Origin: Georgenia thermotolerans
Lineage (GTDB): Bacteria; Actinomycetota; Actinomycetes; Actinomycetales; Actinomycetaceae
Direction of reading: 5' to 3'
NCBI RefSeq assembly: GCF_009193185.1
Contig: NZ_VUKF01000030.1
Span: forward strand, 1-55,761
Length of the DNA stretch: 55,761 nucleotides
Positions 15,185-23,325 of this stretch are shown here, in pieces. Position 1 is the first letter of the stretch. Each line of letters opens with the position of its first letter. The translations under genes were made by a program, and so were the position numbers. The notes under the pieces were generated by a model, which saw only the letters and a list, made by a program, of their open reading frames with translations, was not told the origin of the DNA and did not search any database.

Positions 15185-15748
15185 TCACAGGGTAGGGCCG
15201 TCCTCCGTGGGCGGGAATGCGACCACCATGGCCTCCTCCCGCGGGAAGACGGCGACGTCGGGATAGCGCTCACGGACGCGGGCGCCGTCGCCCGGCGCGA
15301 GCCGCCCGTCCGCCGGCACCGCGTCGGTCGGGGCGTTCTCGGACCCCGGGAGCTCCTCGGGCAGCACCAGCGCGACCAGGCGCGCCTTCTGCGCCCGGAA
15401 CCCCTTGGTGCCGAGGACGACGCGGCCGTAGCCCTCGATGATCCCGGAGACCCGCCGGGGCCTGGCGTAGGGATCGGCGCGGTAGTAGGCGTAGAAGCCG
15501 CAGGTGCAGCCCTGCAGGCCGTGCGCGGCCCCGATGTCGCGGACCGAGTAGCCCCGCACGGCCAGCCGCCCGTCCGGCTCGCGGACGACGACGCCGCCGT
15601 CGTGGAAGCACGACGCCCGGTTCTCGCCGGGCTGCCAGACCTGGGGGAAGAACACGCCGGTGAGGCGCCCGTCGGGCAGCACGCAGAAGGAGCGGCGCCC
15701 CCGCACCGAACCCAGCACGAGGGCCGGGCCCGCGATGTCCGGCTCCAT
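15185..15748 (-). CDS. uncharacterised conserved actinobacterial protein with CxC/His motif
   Basis: 187 aa. It has conserved-looking blocks: SFCVLPDGRLTGVFFPQVWQ, a Cys/His site RASCFHDGG, then GLQGCTCGFYAYYRADPYAR and IIEGYGRVVLGTKGFRAQKA with RLVAL. The CTCGFYAYY and G-x-G-V...G-x-RA-x-x-A pattern is familiar from small uncharacterised proteins common in actinobacteria and their phages; no function is established that I know of. The start codon shares one base with the stop of the 48-aa gene upstream (TGATG), so the two are translationally coupled. Confidence 0.7.
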   Translation of the reverse strand: MEPDIAGPALVLGSVRGRRSFCVLPDGRLTGVFFPQVWQPGENRASCFHDGGVVVREPDGRLAVRGYSVRDIGAAHGLQGCTCGFYAYYRADPYARPRRVSGIIEGYGRVVLGTKGFRAQKARLVALVLPEELPGSENAPTDAVPADGRLAPGDGARVRERYPDVAVFPREEAMVVAFPPTEDGPTL

Positions 15749-15894
15749 CAGGCCGGGACCTCCTCCGGCGCCGGCGCGGGCGACGGTTCGGGGACCGGGA
15801 CCTCGGTGGGCATGGGCACCACCTCGATCTCCTCCTCTTCCTCGCCGATGTCTCCCAGGTGCGGGGTGCTCACGACGTCGCGCACAGCAGTCAT
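15748..15894 (-). CDS. 48-aa acidic Pro-rich peptide, coupled to the Cys-rich protein
   Basis: It is supported by an excellent site, GGAGGAGG 6 nt before ATG 15894, and by the TGATG junction with the next gene. The sequence is TAVRDVVSTPHLGDIGEEEE, then IEVVPMPTEVPVPEPS and PAPAPEEVPA. No signal peptide or TM helix. It could be a partner or tether, or a precursor-like peptide for the downstream protein. I recognise no family. Confidence 0.65.
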   Translation of the reverse strand: MTAVRDVVSTPHLGDIGEEEEEIEVVPMPTEVPVPEPSPAPAPEEVPA

Positions 15895-16195
15895 CTCGGG
15901 CCTCCTCCGTCCGCCGGCGGACCGTCCGCCGGCACGCGCCCCGCCCGGCCGCAGCAACCGCCGTCGGATGCGTGTCCGCAGATGATCTGGCGTCGCTCGC
16001 CTCGCCACAAGTCCCAGATCCCCACCGGGGCCCGCCGGGTCGGGGTGGGCCGTGCGGGCCCGCCGAGTCGGGGCGTGCCGTGGGGCCCGCCGGGTCCGGG
16101 CGTGCCGTGCGGGCCGCGGCCCGCGCCCGGCGCCGGAACCACTACGGTGTGTCCCGCCGCGCGTTCGTGACGCGCACCACCCGCGGAGGGGAGTC
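15895..16195. other. intergenic region between divergent units
   Basis: No gene is seen. It holds a repeat block at 16030-16112 and, before the LuxR gene, a TACGGT -10-like box at 16143-16148. Outward promoters for both the 48-aa gene and the LuxR gene must lie here. Confidence 0.5.
16030..16112. repeat. three imperfect 27-28-bp tandem repeats, GC-rich
   Basis: Units starting GCCCGCCGGGTCGGGG occur at 16030, 16058 and 16085, differing at a few bases. A related GGGCCCGG(T/C)GTGC repeat block occurs at 45474-45530, which suggests a dispersed family. Confidence 0.65.
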
Positions 16196-18997
16196 ATGGC
16201 AGGGCCGCTGCTCCAGACCAAGTTCCACGTCCCCCGAGGCCGGCAGGAGCTGGTGGCGCGCCCCCGCCTGACCGAGCGGCTGGGCGAGGCGGGCGCGCCG
16301 AAGCTGACCCTCGTGTCCGCCCCGGCCGGGTTCGGCAAGACGACCCTGCTGACGCAGTGGCTGGCCGCCGCTCCGGCGGCGCCGTCCGTGGCCTGGCTCT
16401 CGCTCGACGTCCGCGACAACGACCCGGCGGTGTTCTGGACCTACGTCGTGGCCGCACTCCAGCGGGCGGTGGACGGGATCGGCGCCGAGGCGCTGACGCT
16501 GCTCCGGTCGGCGCAGTCGACGACGGAGACCGTCCTCGCGACCCTCCTCAACGACCTCGACGCGCTCCAGCACGACGTCGTCCTGGTGCTCGACGACTAC
16601 CACGTCATCGACGCGCGCGAGGTCCACGACGGGTTGGCGTTCCTCCTCGAGCACCTGCCTCCGCACGTGCGCGTGGTGCTCGCCGGCCGCGCCGACCCGC
16701 CCCTGCCGCTGGCCCGCCTGCGCGCCCGGGGTCAGCTCGTGGAGATCCGCGCCCGGGACCTGCGCTTCACCCGCGACGAGGCGGCGGCGTACCTGGGCCG
16801 GAGCACGGGCCTGACCCTGGCGGCGGGCGAGGTCGCCGTCCTCGACGAGCGCACCGAGGGCTGGATCGCCGCGCTGCAGCTGGCGGCGCTCTCGCTGCGC
16901 GACCGGGACGACGTCACCGGCTTCGTCGCGAGCTTCGGCGGGGACGACCGGTACGTCGTCGACTACCTGGTCGAGGAGGTCCTGCAGCGCCAGCCCGCCG
17001 ACGTCCGCGACTTCCTGCTCCGGACGTCGATCCTGGGCCGGCTGAGCGGTCCGCTGTGCGACGCCGTCACCGGTACCGCCGGCGGCGCCGCGAGGCTGGC
17101 GGCCCTCGAGCGGGCGAACCTGTTCCTGGTCCCGCTGGACGACCACCGCCGGTGGTACCGATACCACCACCTCTTCGCCGACGTGCTGCACGCCCGCCTG
17201 CTCGCCGAGCGGCCCGACGACGTCCCGGGCCTCCACCGGCGGGCGAGCGACTGGTACGAGCGGAACGGCGAGCGGGCCGAGGCGATCCGCCATGCGCTGG
17301 CCGGTGACGACGGCGGGCGGGCGGCGGACCTCGTCGAGCTCGCCCTCCCGGCCCTGCGCCGGCTGCGCCAGGAGGCCACGCTGCGCCGCTGGCTCGAGGC
17401 CCTGCCCGAGACGGAGATTCGCGCCCGGCCGGAGCTGGGCCTGACCCACGCCGGGACGCTGCTCATGCACGGCGAGCTGGACGGCGTGGAGGCCCGCCTG
17501 CACGACGCCGAGCGCTGGGTCGAGGCCCGCCTGAGCGCCGCGCGGGCGGACACGGGCGAGGACGCGCAGGACGCGCCGCCCTCGACCGCGGGCCAGGACG
17601 CGCCGCCCTCGACCGCGGGCCAGGACGCGCCGCCCTCGACCGGAGGCCAGGACCCGCGCGTGCGCAAGATCCAGGGAGAGGTCGCCGTCTACCGCGCGGC
17701 GCAGGCGAGGATCCGCGGGGACGTGGCCGCCACCGTCATGCACGCGCGGCGGGTCCTCGACCTTCTCGGCGAGGACGCGGCGCTCGAACGGGGGGCGGCG
17801 GCCGGGCTGCTCGGGCTCGCGCACTGGACCACCGGCGACCTCGAGCCGGCGCACCGGTTCTGGGCCGAGTCCGCCGCGAACCTCGAGCGCGCCGGGCACC
17901 ACGCCGACACCCTCGGCTGCACCCTCGCCCTGGCCGACATCCGCATCGCCCAGGGCCGCCTCCACGAGGCGATGACCGGCTACGAGCGCGGGCTGCGGGT
18001 GGCGACCGGGCACGGCCCGGCCGTGCTCCGCGGCGCGGCCGACATGCACGTGGGCCTGGCCGCGGTGCTCCTCGAACGGAACGAGCTCGACGCCGCCCGG
18101 CGGCACCTGCTGGCGGGCGAGGGGCTGGGCGAGCACGCCGGCCTGCCGCAGAACGGGCACCGGTGGCGGGTGGCGACGGCCCGGCTCCGCGAGCTCGAGG
18201 GCGACGCGGACGCCGCGCTGGCGCTGCTCGACGACGCCGAGCGGGCGTACACGCCCGACATGTTCCCCGACGTGCGCCCGATCCCGGCCCTGCGGGCCCG
18301 GCTGCGGCTCGCGCGTGGGGAGCTCGACGCGGCGCTCGGCTGGGTGCGGGCGCACGGCCTGGGCGCCGACGACGACCTGACCTACCTGCGCGAGTTCGAG
18401 CACGTCACCCTGGCCCGGGTGCTGCTCGCCCGGCACGGCGCGGACGACGGCGATCGCGCGCTCCGCGAGGCGGCCGCGCTGCTGGCGCGCCTGCTGCGGG
18501 CGGCGGAGGAGGGCGGCCGGACCGGCACCGTCATCGAGATCCTCGTGCTGCAGGCGCGCGCCCACCAGGCCCGCGGTGACGGCCCCGCGGCGCAGGCGGC
18601 GCTGCGCCGGGCGATCTCGCTGGCCGAGCCGGAGGGGTACGTCCGCGTGTTCGCGGACGAGGGCCGTGCCCTGGTCGGCGTGCTGCGCGCCGTCGAGAAG
18701 CAAGGCGACTCCCGGGCCTACGTCCGCCGGCTCCTCGCCGTCGCGGGCCGACGTGAGGTCGTCGCGCCCGCGGGCCTCGTCGACCCGCTCAGCGACCGCG
18801 AGCTGGACGTGCTGCGGCTGCTCGGCACCGACCTCAGCGGCCCCGACATCGCGCGCGAGCTCGTCGTCTCCGTCAACACGGTGCGCACGCACACGAAGAA
18901 CATCTACGCCAAGCTCGGCGCCACCAGCCGCCGGGCGGCGGTCCGCCGCGCCCAGGAGCTCGGCCTGCTGCCGCACGGCCGCACCGCGCCGCGCTGA
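16196..18997 (+). CDS. large LuxR-family ATP-dependent regulator (MalT/LAL type)
   Basis: 933 aa from ATG 16196 (GGAGGGGAG just upstream). The N-terminal STAND ATPase has the Walker A motif APAGFGKTT (residues 42-50) and a Walker-B-like DVVLVLDDYHVID; SVAWLSLDVRDNDPAVFW and RWYRYHHLFADVLHARLL are typical of MalT-like proteins. A TPR-like helical region fills residues 380-850, interrupted near 455-490 by three 9-residue repeats (DAPPSTAGQ). The C-terminal LuxR HTH covers about 863-925 (LSDRELDVLRLLGTDLSGPD, VNTVRTHTKNIYAKLGA). Such regulators bind a small ligand and activate an adjacent operon; the three genes after it are the obvious candidates. Confidence 0.92.
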   Translation: MAGPLLQTKFHVPRGRQELVARPRLTERLGEAGAPKLTLVSAPAGFGKTTLLTQWLAAAPAAPSVAWLSLDVRDNDPAVFWTYVVAALQRAVDGIGAEALTLLRSAQSTTETVLATLLNDLDALQHDVVLVLDDYHVIDAREVHDGLAFLLEHLPPHVRVVLAGRADPPLPLARLRARGQLVEIRARDLRFTRDEAAAYLGRSTGLTLAAGEVAVLDERTEGWIAALQLAALSLRDRDDVTGFVASFGGDDRYVVDYLVEEVLQRQPADVRDFLLRTSILGRLSGPLCDAVTGTAGGAARLAALERANLFLVPLDDHRRWYRYHHLFADVLHARLLAERPDDVPGLHRRASDWYERNGERAEAIRHALAGDDGGRAADLVELALPALRRLRQEATLRRWLEALPETEIRARPELGLTHAGTLLMHGELDGVEARLHDAERWVEARLSAARADTGEDAQDAPPSTAGQDAPPSTAGQDAPPSTGGQDPRVRKIQGEVAVYRAAQARIRGDVAATVMHARRVLDLLGEDAALERGAAAGLLGLAHWTTGDLEPAHRFWAESAANLERAGHHADTLGCTLALADIRIAQGRLHEAMTGYERGLRVATGHGPAVLRGAADMHVGLAAVLLERNELDAARRHLLAGEGLGEHAGLPQNGHRWRVATARLRELEGDADAALALLDDAERAYTPDMFPDVRPIPALRARLRLARGELDAALGWVRAHGLGADDDLTYLREFEHVTLARVLLARHGADDGDRALREAAALLARLLRAAEEGGRTGTVIEILVLQARAHQARGDGPAAQAALRRAISLAEPEGYVRVFADEGRALVGVLRAVEKQGDSRAYVRRLLAVAGRREVVAPAGLVDPLSDRELDVLRLLGTDLSGPDIARELVVSVNTVRTHTKNIYAKLGATSRRAAVRRAQELGLLPHGRTAPR
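17570..17650 (+). repeat. three 27-bp in-frame tandem repeats in the LuxR gene
   Basis: Copies at 17570-17596, 17597-17623 and 17624-17650 encode DAPPSTAGQ twice and DAPPSTGGQ once. The first two are identical. They sit in a loop of the TPR-like region. Confidence 0.9.
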
Positions 18998-19061
18998 GCC
19001 CGGCGGGCGCCCCCGTCCCCGCCCCGTGCCGGTGCTGAGCGGCCGCGCGGACCACCATCAC

Positions 19062-19081
19062 GATCACCACATCGGGTGATC
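19062..19081. promoter_or_regulatory. candidate operator for the LuxR regulator
   Basis: Perfect 7-6-7 dyad GATCACC-ACATCG-GGTGATC. It lies about 21 nt upstream of a TACCTT -10-like box (19103-19108), which places it around -50 to -35 of the small-protein/DUF4386/MDR operon, right for an activator site. Inference from position and symmetry. Confidence 0.45.
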
Positions 19082-19164
19082 CGCGCTCACCACCTTCGCT
19101 CCTACCTTTCCCAAAGAGCCGCACGGGACCGTGCCGGCCCCCGCCGGGAGACAGGAGGAGCGCC

Positions 19165-19431
19165 ATGACGCCGACACCGGCCGGGCAGCACGACGAACCC
19201 CGGTGGTACGAGATCCGCGTCCAGGGGCGCCTCGACGCCCGCTGGGCCGCCTGGTTCGACGGCCTCAGCGTCCTCGCCACCGACGACGGCACCACCCTCC
19301 GGGGCCCGGTCGCCGACCAGGCCGCCCTGCACGGCGTGCTGCAGCGGGTGCGCGACGTCGGCCTGCCGCTGCTGTCCGTCACCCAGGTCGAACCCGGCCA
19401 GCCAGCGGCCCCCGCCGGCGAGCCCCGCTGA
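19165..19431 (+). CDS. small hypothetical protein
   Basis: 88 aa, start supported by AGGAGGAG upstream. The sequence has the order WYEIRVQGRLDARWAAWFDG, then DDGTTLRGPVADQAALHGVL and VRDVGLPLLSVTQVE, a pattern of short alpha/beta proteins commonly found after large LuxR regulators in actinobacteria and resembling an anti-sigma-antagonist-like or ligand-binding fold. Function unknown. First gene of a three-gene operon. Confidence 0.75.
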   Translation: MTPTPAGQHDEPRWYEIRVQGRLDARWAAWFDGLSVLATDDGTTLRGPVADQAALHGVLQRVRDVGLPLLSVTQVEPGQPAAPAGEPR

Positions 19432-19456
19432 TTCACTCCAAGGAAGAGAGACCGCC

Positions 19457-20185
19457 ATGTCCACCACCGCCCCCACCACCTCGGCACCGGACCGAGTCCC
19501 GATGCGCTCCCTGAGGAGGACCGCCCGCACCGCGGGGGTGCTCTACCTGATCACCTTCGTCTCGATCCCGAGCTTCGTCCTCTACGGCCCGGTCAAGGAT
19601 CCCGGCTACGTCACCGGGCCCGGCCCGGACACCCCCGCGCTCGCCGGCGGCGCCCTGGAGATGATCGTGGCGCTGGCCTGCGTCGGCACCGCCGTCGCGC
19701 TGTACCCGGTGGTCAAGCGGCAGAACGAGGGGGTCGCGCTGGCCTTCGTGGGCGCCCGCGTCCTGGAGGCCGCCACCATCGTCGCCGGCATCGCGAGCCT
19801 CCTGACGATCGTCACCCTGCGGCAGGCCGGCGCCGGGGCGGACGCGTCCGTCACCGCCCAGGCGTTGGTCGCCCAGTACGACTGGCTGTTCCGGCTCGGG
19901 CAGAGCACCATGCCCGCCGTGAACGCCGTGCTGCTGGGCTCCCTGCTCTACCGGTCAGGCCTGGTGCCGCGCATCCTGCCCCTGCTCGGACTCGTCGGGG
20001 CGCCCCTGCTGATCGCGTCCACCGTGGGCACGGTGCTCGGCCTGTGGGGGCCGGTGTCCGCCTTCACGGGGATCGCGGTGCTGCCGATCGCGGTGTGGGA
20101 GCTCGCCCTCGGCGTCTACCTCACCGTCAAGGGCTTCCGGCCCGCACCGCTCACCGCCCTGCTGTCCGCGGGCGTCGTCCGATGA
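19457..20185 (+). CDS. DUF4386 family membrane protein
   Basis: 242 aa with about six TM helices (first AGVLYLITFVSIPSFVLYGP; last ITGIAVLPIA-like region near 205-225). The N-terminal RRTARTAGVLYLITF and the middle RLGQSTMPAVNAVLLGSLLY match DUF4386, an uncharacterised family of integral membrane proteins. The site GGAAGAGAG precedes the ATG. The stop overlaps the next start by ATGA. Confidence 0.85.
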   Translation: MSTTAPTTSAPDRVPMRSLRRTARTAGVLYLITFVSIPSFVLYGPVKDPGYVTGPGPDTPALAGGALEMIVALACVGTAVALYPVVKRQNEGVALAFVGARVLEAATIVAGIASLLTIVTLRQAGAGADASVTAQALVAQYDWLFRLGQSTMPAVNAVLLGSLLYRSGLVPRILPLLGLVGAPLLIASTVGTVLGLWGPVSAFTGIAVLPIAVWELALGVYLTVKGFRPAPLTALLSAGVVR

Positions 20186-21177
20186 GGGCCGCGGTGTACC
20201 GACGGTTCGGCGCCCCCCAGGTCGTGCGGGTCGAGGAGGTGCCCCCGCCGTCCCTGGGCCGCGACGACGTCCTCGTCCGGGTCCACGCCAGCACCGTCAG
20301 CGCCGCCGACCACCGCGCCCGCAGCCGCTCCGTCCCGCGCGGGCTGGGGCTGCTCGCCGCAGCGGGCATCGGGGCGTTCCGGCCCCGCCGCCGCGTGCTC
20401 GGCATGGACGTCGCCGGCGTCGTCGAGGCGGTCGGCGGGGACGTCACCAGGTTCCGGCCCGGCGACGAGGTCATCGCGATGCTCGGGGGCCGGTTCGGCG
20501 GGCACGCCGAGCTCGCCCGGGTGCCGCAGGACGGCGCCATCACGGCCAAACCGCGCAACATGAGCTTCGAGGAGGCGGTGACCCTCGTCTTCGGAGGAAT
20601 CACGGCACGGGGCTTCCTGAACCAGGTCGCGCTGCGGCCGGGCGCCAGGGTGCTCGTCAACGGGGCGTCCGGCGCGGTGGGCACGGCGGCCGTGCAGCTG
20701 GCGAAGGACGCCGGTGCCCACGTCACCGCCGTGTCCCGCGCCGCCAATGCCGCCCTGGTCACCTCCCTGGGCGCCGACCGGGTGATCGACTACACCGAGC
20801 GCGACTTCACCGCCGAGGGCAGCCGCTACGACGTCGTCGTCGACTGTGTCGGCAACGCCCCCTTCGAGCGGGTCGCGGCGTCCCTCAATCCGGGTGGGGC
20901 GTTGCTCCTGGTCGTCGCCGACCTTCGAGGAGTGCTGCTCGCGCCGTGGCGCAGCCGGAGGAGCGGCACGCTCGTCACCGCGAGCGTGGGCAGGTACCGG
21001 GCCGAGGACCTGGCCCACCTGGTCCGGCTGGCCGAGGCGGGTCGCTTCCGTGCGGTGATCGACCGCACCTTCGAGCTCCCCGAGATCGTCGCGGCGCACG
21101 GCTTCGTCGACACGGGGCGCAAGCGGGGCAACGTGGTGCTGACAGGTCTCGCCGGCCGGCGTTCCCACGCGGGGTAG
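20182..21177 (+). CDS. NAD(P)-dependent medium-chain dehydrogenase/quinone-oxidoreductase-like protein
   Basis: 331 aa. MDR superfamily, without the zinc ligands of classical alcohol dehydrogenases: GroES-like N-terminal domain (RAAVYRRFGAPQVVRVEEVP; VLGMDVAGVVEAVGGDVTRF), then the Rossmann motif VLVNGASGAVGTAAVQLAKD and RVIDYTERDF. The active-site loop has no structural Cys cluster, so a quinone/enone reductase role is more likely than alcohol oxidation. It is coupled to the DUF4386 gene and is presumably under the LuxR regulator. Confidence 0.87.
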   Translation: MRAAVYRRFGAPQVVRVEEVPPPSLGRDDVLVRVHASTVSAADHRARSRSVPRGLGLLAAAGIGAFRPRRRVLGMDVAGVVEAVGGDVTRFRPGDEVIAMLGGRFGGHAELARVPQDGAITAKPRNMSFEEAVTLVFGGITARGFLNQVALRPGARVLVNGASGAVGTAAVQLAKDAGAHVTAVSRAANAALVTSLGADRVIDYTERDFTAEGSRYDVVVDCVGNAPFERVAASLNPGGALLLVVADLRGVLLAPWRSRRSGTLVTASVGRYRAEDLAHLVRLAEAGRFRAVIDRTFELPEIVAAHGFVDTGRKRGNVVLTGLAGRRSHAG

Positions 21178-21414
21178 ACCTCCACCGCCGTTGCCGCGGA
21201 GGGCCTCAGCCGCGCTCCAGGTGCCGCGGTCCGCGTCGGCTCCCACCGTCGTGCCAGCCCGTTCCCGGGCACATCCCAGGAAGCGCGTGCACCGTATGAC
21301 CTCATAGCCGGCGCCCGGGACAGCCGGCGCCCTGGGGTGGGCCGTGTCCGTGCCCCGGCGGGCGGGGCGCCGTGCGACCCTGCACCGACCGGGCCACCGA
21401 GCGAAGGACGCGCC

Positions 21415-21972
21415 ATGTTCGACCTCATCAACGGGTTGCCGATGCATCCCCTCGTCGTGCACGCCGTCGTCGTGCTCGTGCCGCTCACGGTGCTCGGCAC
21501 GCTCGCCGTCGTGCTCGTGCCGCGCTGGCGACGCTACGCCCCGGTCGTCGCGGTGCTCGCCACCGTCGCGGCGTTCTTCCTGCCGCTGGCGACGCAGTCC
21601 GGCGAGGCGCTCGCGCGGCGGGTGGGCACCCCGAGCGTCCACGCCGAGCTGGGCGAGCAGCTGCTGTACATCGGCGTCGTGCTGGCGGCGATCCTGTGGG
21701 TCCTCGTCCTGGTCGAGCGGCGCCACGGGCGGGTGGCGCTGCTGCCGGGCGACCGGGTCACCGCGCGACCCGGCACGCCGGTCGGCGCGGGCCCGGGCGC
21801 GCAGGCGCGCCGCAGCGGCAACGTCCTCACGACCGCGGTGGCCGCGCTGGCCGTCGTCGTCGCGCTCGGGGCGGGCGTGCAGTGCTACCGGGTGGGGGAC
21901 TCCGGGGCCCGGGCCGCGTGGGGCGGCGTGGCCCAGACGACGCCCCAGCACACCGAGCGCGAGGCCGACTGA
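21415..21972 (+). CDS. DUF2231 family membrane protein
   Basis: 185 aa with four predicted TM helices. The start MFDLINGLPMHPLVVHAVVV contains the LPxHPxxVHxxVV signature of DUF2231. The fourth helix is near residues 138-158. The site GAAGGA precedes the ATG. Function unknown. A 237-nt non-coding stretch before it has no recognisable promoter. Confidence 0.85.
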   Translation: MFDLINGLPMHPLVVHAVVVLVPLTVLGTLAVVLVPRWRRYAPVVAVLATVAAFFLPLATQSGEALARRVGTPSVHAELGEQLLYIGVVLAAILWVLVLVERRHGRVALLPGDRVTARPGTPVGAGPGAQARRSGNVLTTAVAALAVVVALGAGVQCYRVGDSGARAAWGGVAQTTPQHTEREAD

Positions 21973-22048
21973 CCCGCCGGTGCCGCTCGGCCGCCCTCGA
22001 CCGAGCATCCTCGGCCCCGCGCACGGTGATGCCGGCACACCTACCCTG

Positions 22049-22064
22049 TCGAACGCGCGTTCGA
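22049..22064. promoter_or_regulatory. LexA (SOS) box
   Basis: TCGAACGCGCGTTCGA is a perfect 16-nt palindrome and fits the actinobacterial SOS consensus TCGAAC-N4-GTTCGA exactly. It spans the -35 region of a promoter whose -10 box TACGCT is at 22073-22078, so LexA binding should block RNA polymerase. Confidence 0.85.
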
Positions 22065-22072
22065 GAAGCGGG

Positions 22073-22078
22073 TACGCT
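22073..22078 (+). promoter_or_regulatory. -10 box of a leaderless promoter
   Basis: TACGCT ends 6 nt before ATG 22085, so transcription is expected to start at or near the A of the start codon. There is no Shine-Dalgarno. Confidence 0.6.
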
Positions 22079-22084
22079 GGCGCC

Positions 22085-22333
22085 ATGGCTGTCGAACCCG
22101 TCCCGCTCAGCGAGCAGGCGCACAGCCTCGGCCCCGCCCAGCACGGCGGGCCGGTGACCCGGCCGGACGAGCCCCTCCCGGTCCGCGCCTGGATCCACAC
22201 CCGCCGCGGGCACGAGGCGGTCGACGGCGTGGCGGTGGCCTGGACCCAACGCGCGGTGCGGGTGCGCTACACCGACGGCCACGGGCGCGAGGGCTACGCC
22301 TGGCTGTGGGCCAACGCCGTCACCCGGCGCTGA
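22085..22333 (+). CDS. small SOS-controlled hypothetical protein
   Basis: 82 aa. A disordered N-terminus is followed by a compact beta-rich unit: VRAWIHTRRGHEAVDGVAVA, WTQRAVRVRYTDGHGREGYA, WLWANAVTRR. The closing WLWANAVTRR is reminiscent of small actinobacterial proteins near the imuA-imuB-dnaE2 mutasome genes, but no such genes are here. The perfect LexA box and leaderless promoter point to a DNA-damage role. Basic and Trp-rich, so could bind nucleic acid; that is inference. Confidence 0.75.
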   Translation: MAVEPVPLSEQAHSLGPAQHGGPVTRPDEPLPVRAWIHTRRGHEAVDGVAVAWTQRAVRVRYTDGHGREGYAWLWANAVTRR

Positions 22334-22386
22334 CGTCCCCAGGCGGCCCCGCGCGCCGGTCGCGCGCGTGGGCGGCCGGTGGTGCG

Positions 22387-23322
22387 ATGTGCGACATGAC
22401 CGCCCACGAGACCACCGAGGCCCCGGCCGGGCTGGCCGCCGCGGCCGAGGAGCTGTACAGCCTCGAGCCGGGGCAGTTCACGCGGGCGCGCAACGACCGG
22501 GCCAAGCAGGCCAGGGCCGACGGCGACCCCGCCCTGGCCGAGGCGGTCAAGGCCCTGCCCAAGCCCTCCACCGCCGCCTGGCTGGTCAACCTCATGGTCC
22601 GGCGCATGGGCACGGAGATCGGCCAGGCGCTCGAGGTCGGGGCGGCGCTGCGCCAGGCCCAGCAGGACCTCGACGCCGCCCAGCTGCGCACCCTCACGAG
22701 CCAGCGGCGGCGCCTGACCGCCGCGCTGGTGCGCCAGGCCGGCACGCGGGCGGCCGAGCTCGGCACCAAGGTCAGCGCCGCCGTCGCCGAGCAGGCCGAG
22801 ACCACCCTCCACGCCGCGATGACCGACGCCGACGCCGCGGCCGCCCTGCGCACCGGCCTGCTCGTCCGCGCCCTCGAGCCCGCCGGGCTGGGCGGGGTCG
22901 ACCTCGACGGCGCGGTGGCGGTGCCCGGCGCCGTCGAGCTGACCCCTCGTGCGGAGGCGGAGCCGGAGGAGCCGGGGGAGGAGACCGGCGGGCGCCTGCA
23001 CGTCGTCCCGGACAACACCCGCGCCGTCGAGGAGGCCCAGGAGGCGGTCGACGCCGCCGAGTTCGTGGCCGAGGGCGCCGAGCGGGCGCTGCGCCGGGCG
23101 GAGGAGAAGGTCCGCAAGGCCGAGGCCCGCGGGCTGCAGCTGCGCGCCGAGATCGAGGAGCTGCGGCGTCAGATCGACGATCGCGAGACCCGGCTGCACG
23201 GCGTCGAGGACGACCTCGCCGCGGCCGACGACCAGCGCGACGCCGCCGCGGAGAGCCGGGACGAGGCGGCGGCCGCGCTCGCGGCCGCCCGCAAGAAGCT
23301 CGCGCGGCTGCAGCGGCGCTGA
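22387..23322 (+). CDS. conserved coiled-coil hypothetical protein
   Basis: 311 aa. The N-terminal part has a conserved actinobacterial pattern, ELYSLEPGQFTRARNDRAKQ, then ALPKPSTAAWLVNLMVRR, of unknown function. The C-terminal 110 residues form a long charged coiled coil (VEEAQEAVDAAEFVAEGAER through LAAARKKLARLQRR). No membrane or signal segments. There is no good Shine-Dalgarno; ATG 22387 is used but ATG 22396 is also possible. It lies 53 nt after the SOS-controlled gene, so co-transcription is possible. Confidence 0.75.
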   Translation: MCDMTAHETTEAPAGLAAAAEELYSLEPGQFTRARNDRAKQARADGDPALAEAVKALPKPSTAAWLVNLMVRRMGTEIGQALEVGAALRQAQQDLDAAQLRTLTSQRRRLTAALVRQAGTRAAELGTKVSAAVAEQAETTLHAAMTDADAAAALRTGLLVRALEPAGLGGVDLDGAVAVPGAVELTPRAEAEPEEPGEETGGRLHVVPDNTRAVEEAQEAVDAAEFVAEGAERALRRAEEKVRKAEARGLQLRAEIEELRRQIDDRETRLHGVEDDLAAADDQRDAAAESRDEAAAALAAARKKLARLQRR

Positions 23323-23325
23323 GCC

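Noticed and set aside
16142-18976. A 944-codon open frame antisense to the LuxR regulator
   Set aside because: Low-complexity composition, no recognisable motif, fully opposite a gene with intact ATPase and HTH motifs.
21300-21345. Two copies of GCCGGCGCC near the DUF2231 gene as a terminator
   Set aside because: The copies are mainly direct repeats and each is itself self-complementary; no stable long stem or T-tract, so left out.
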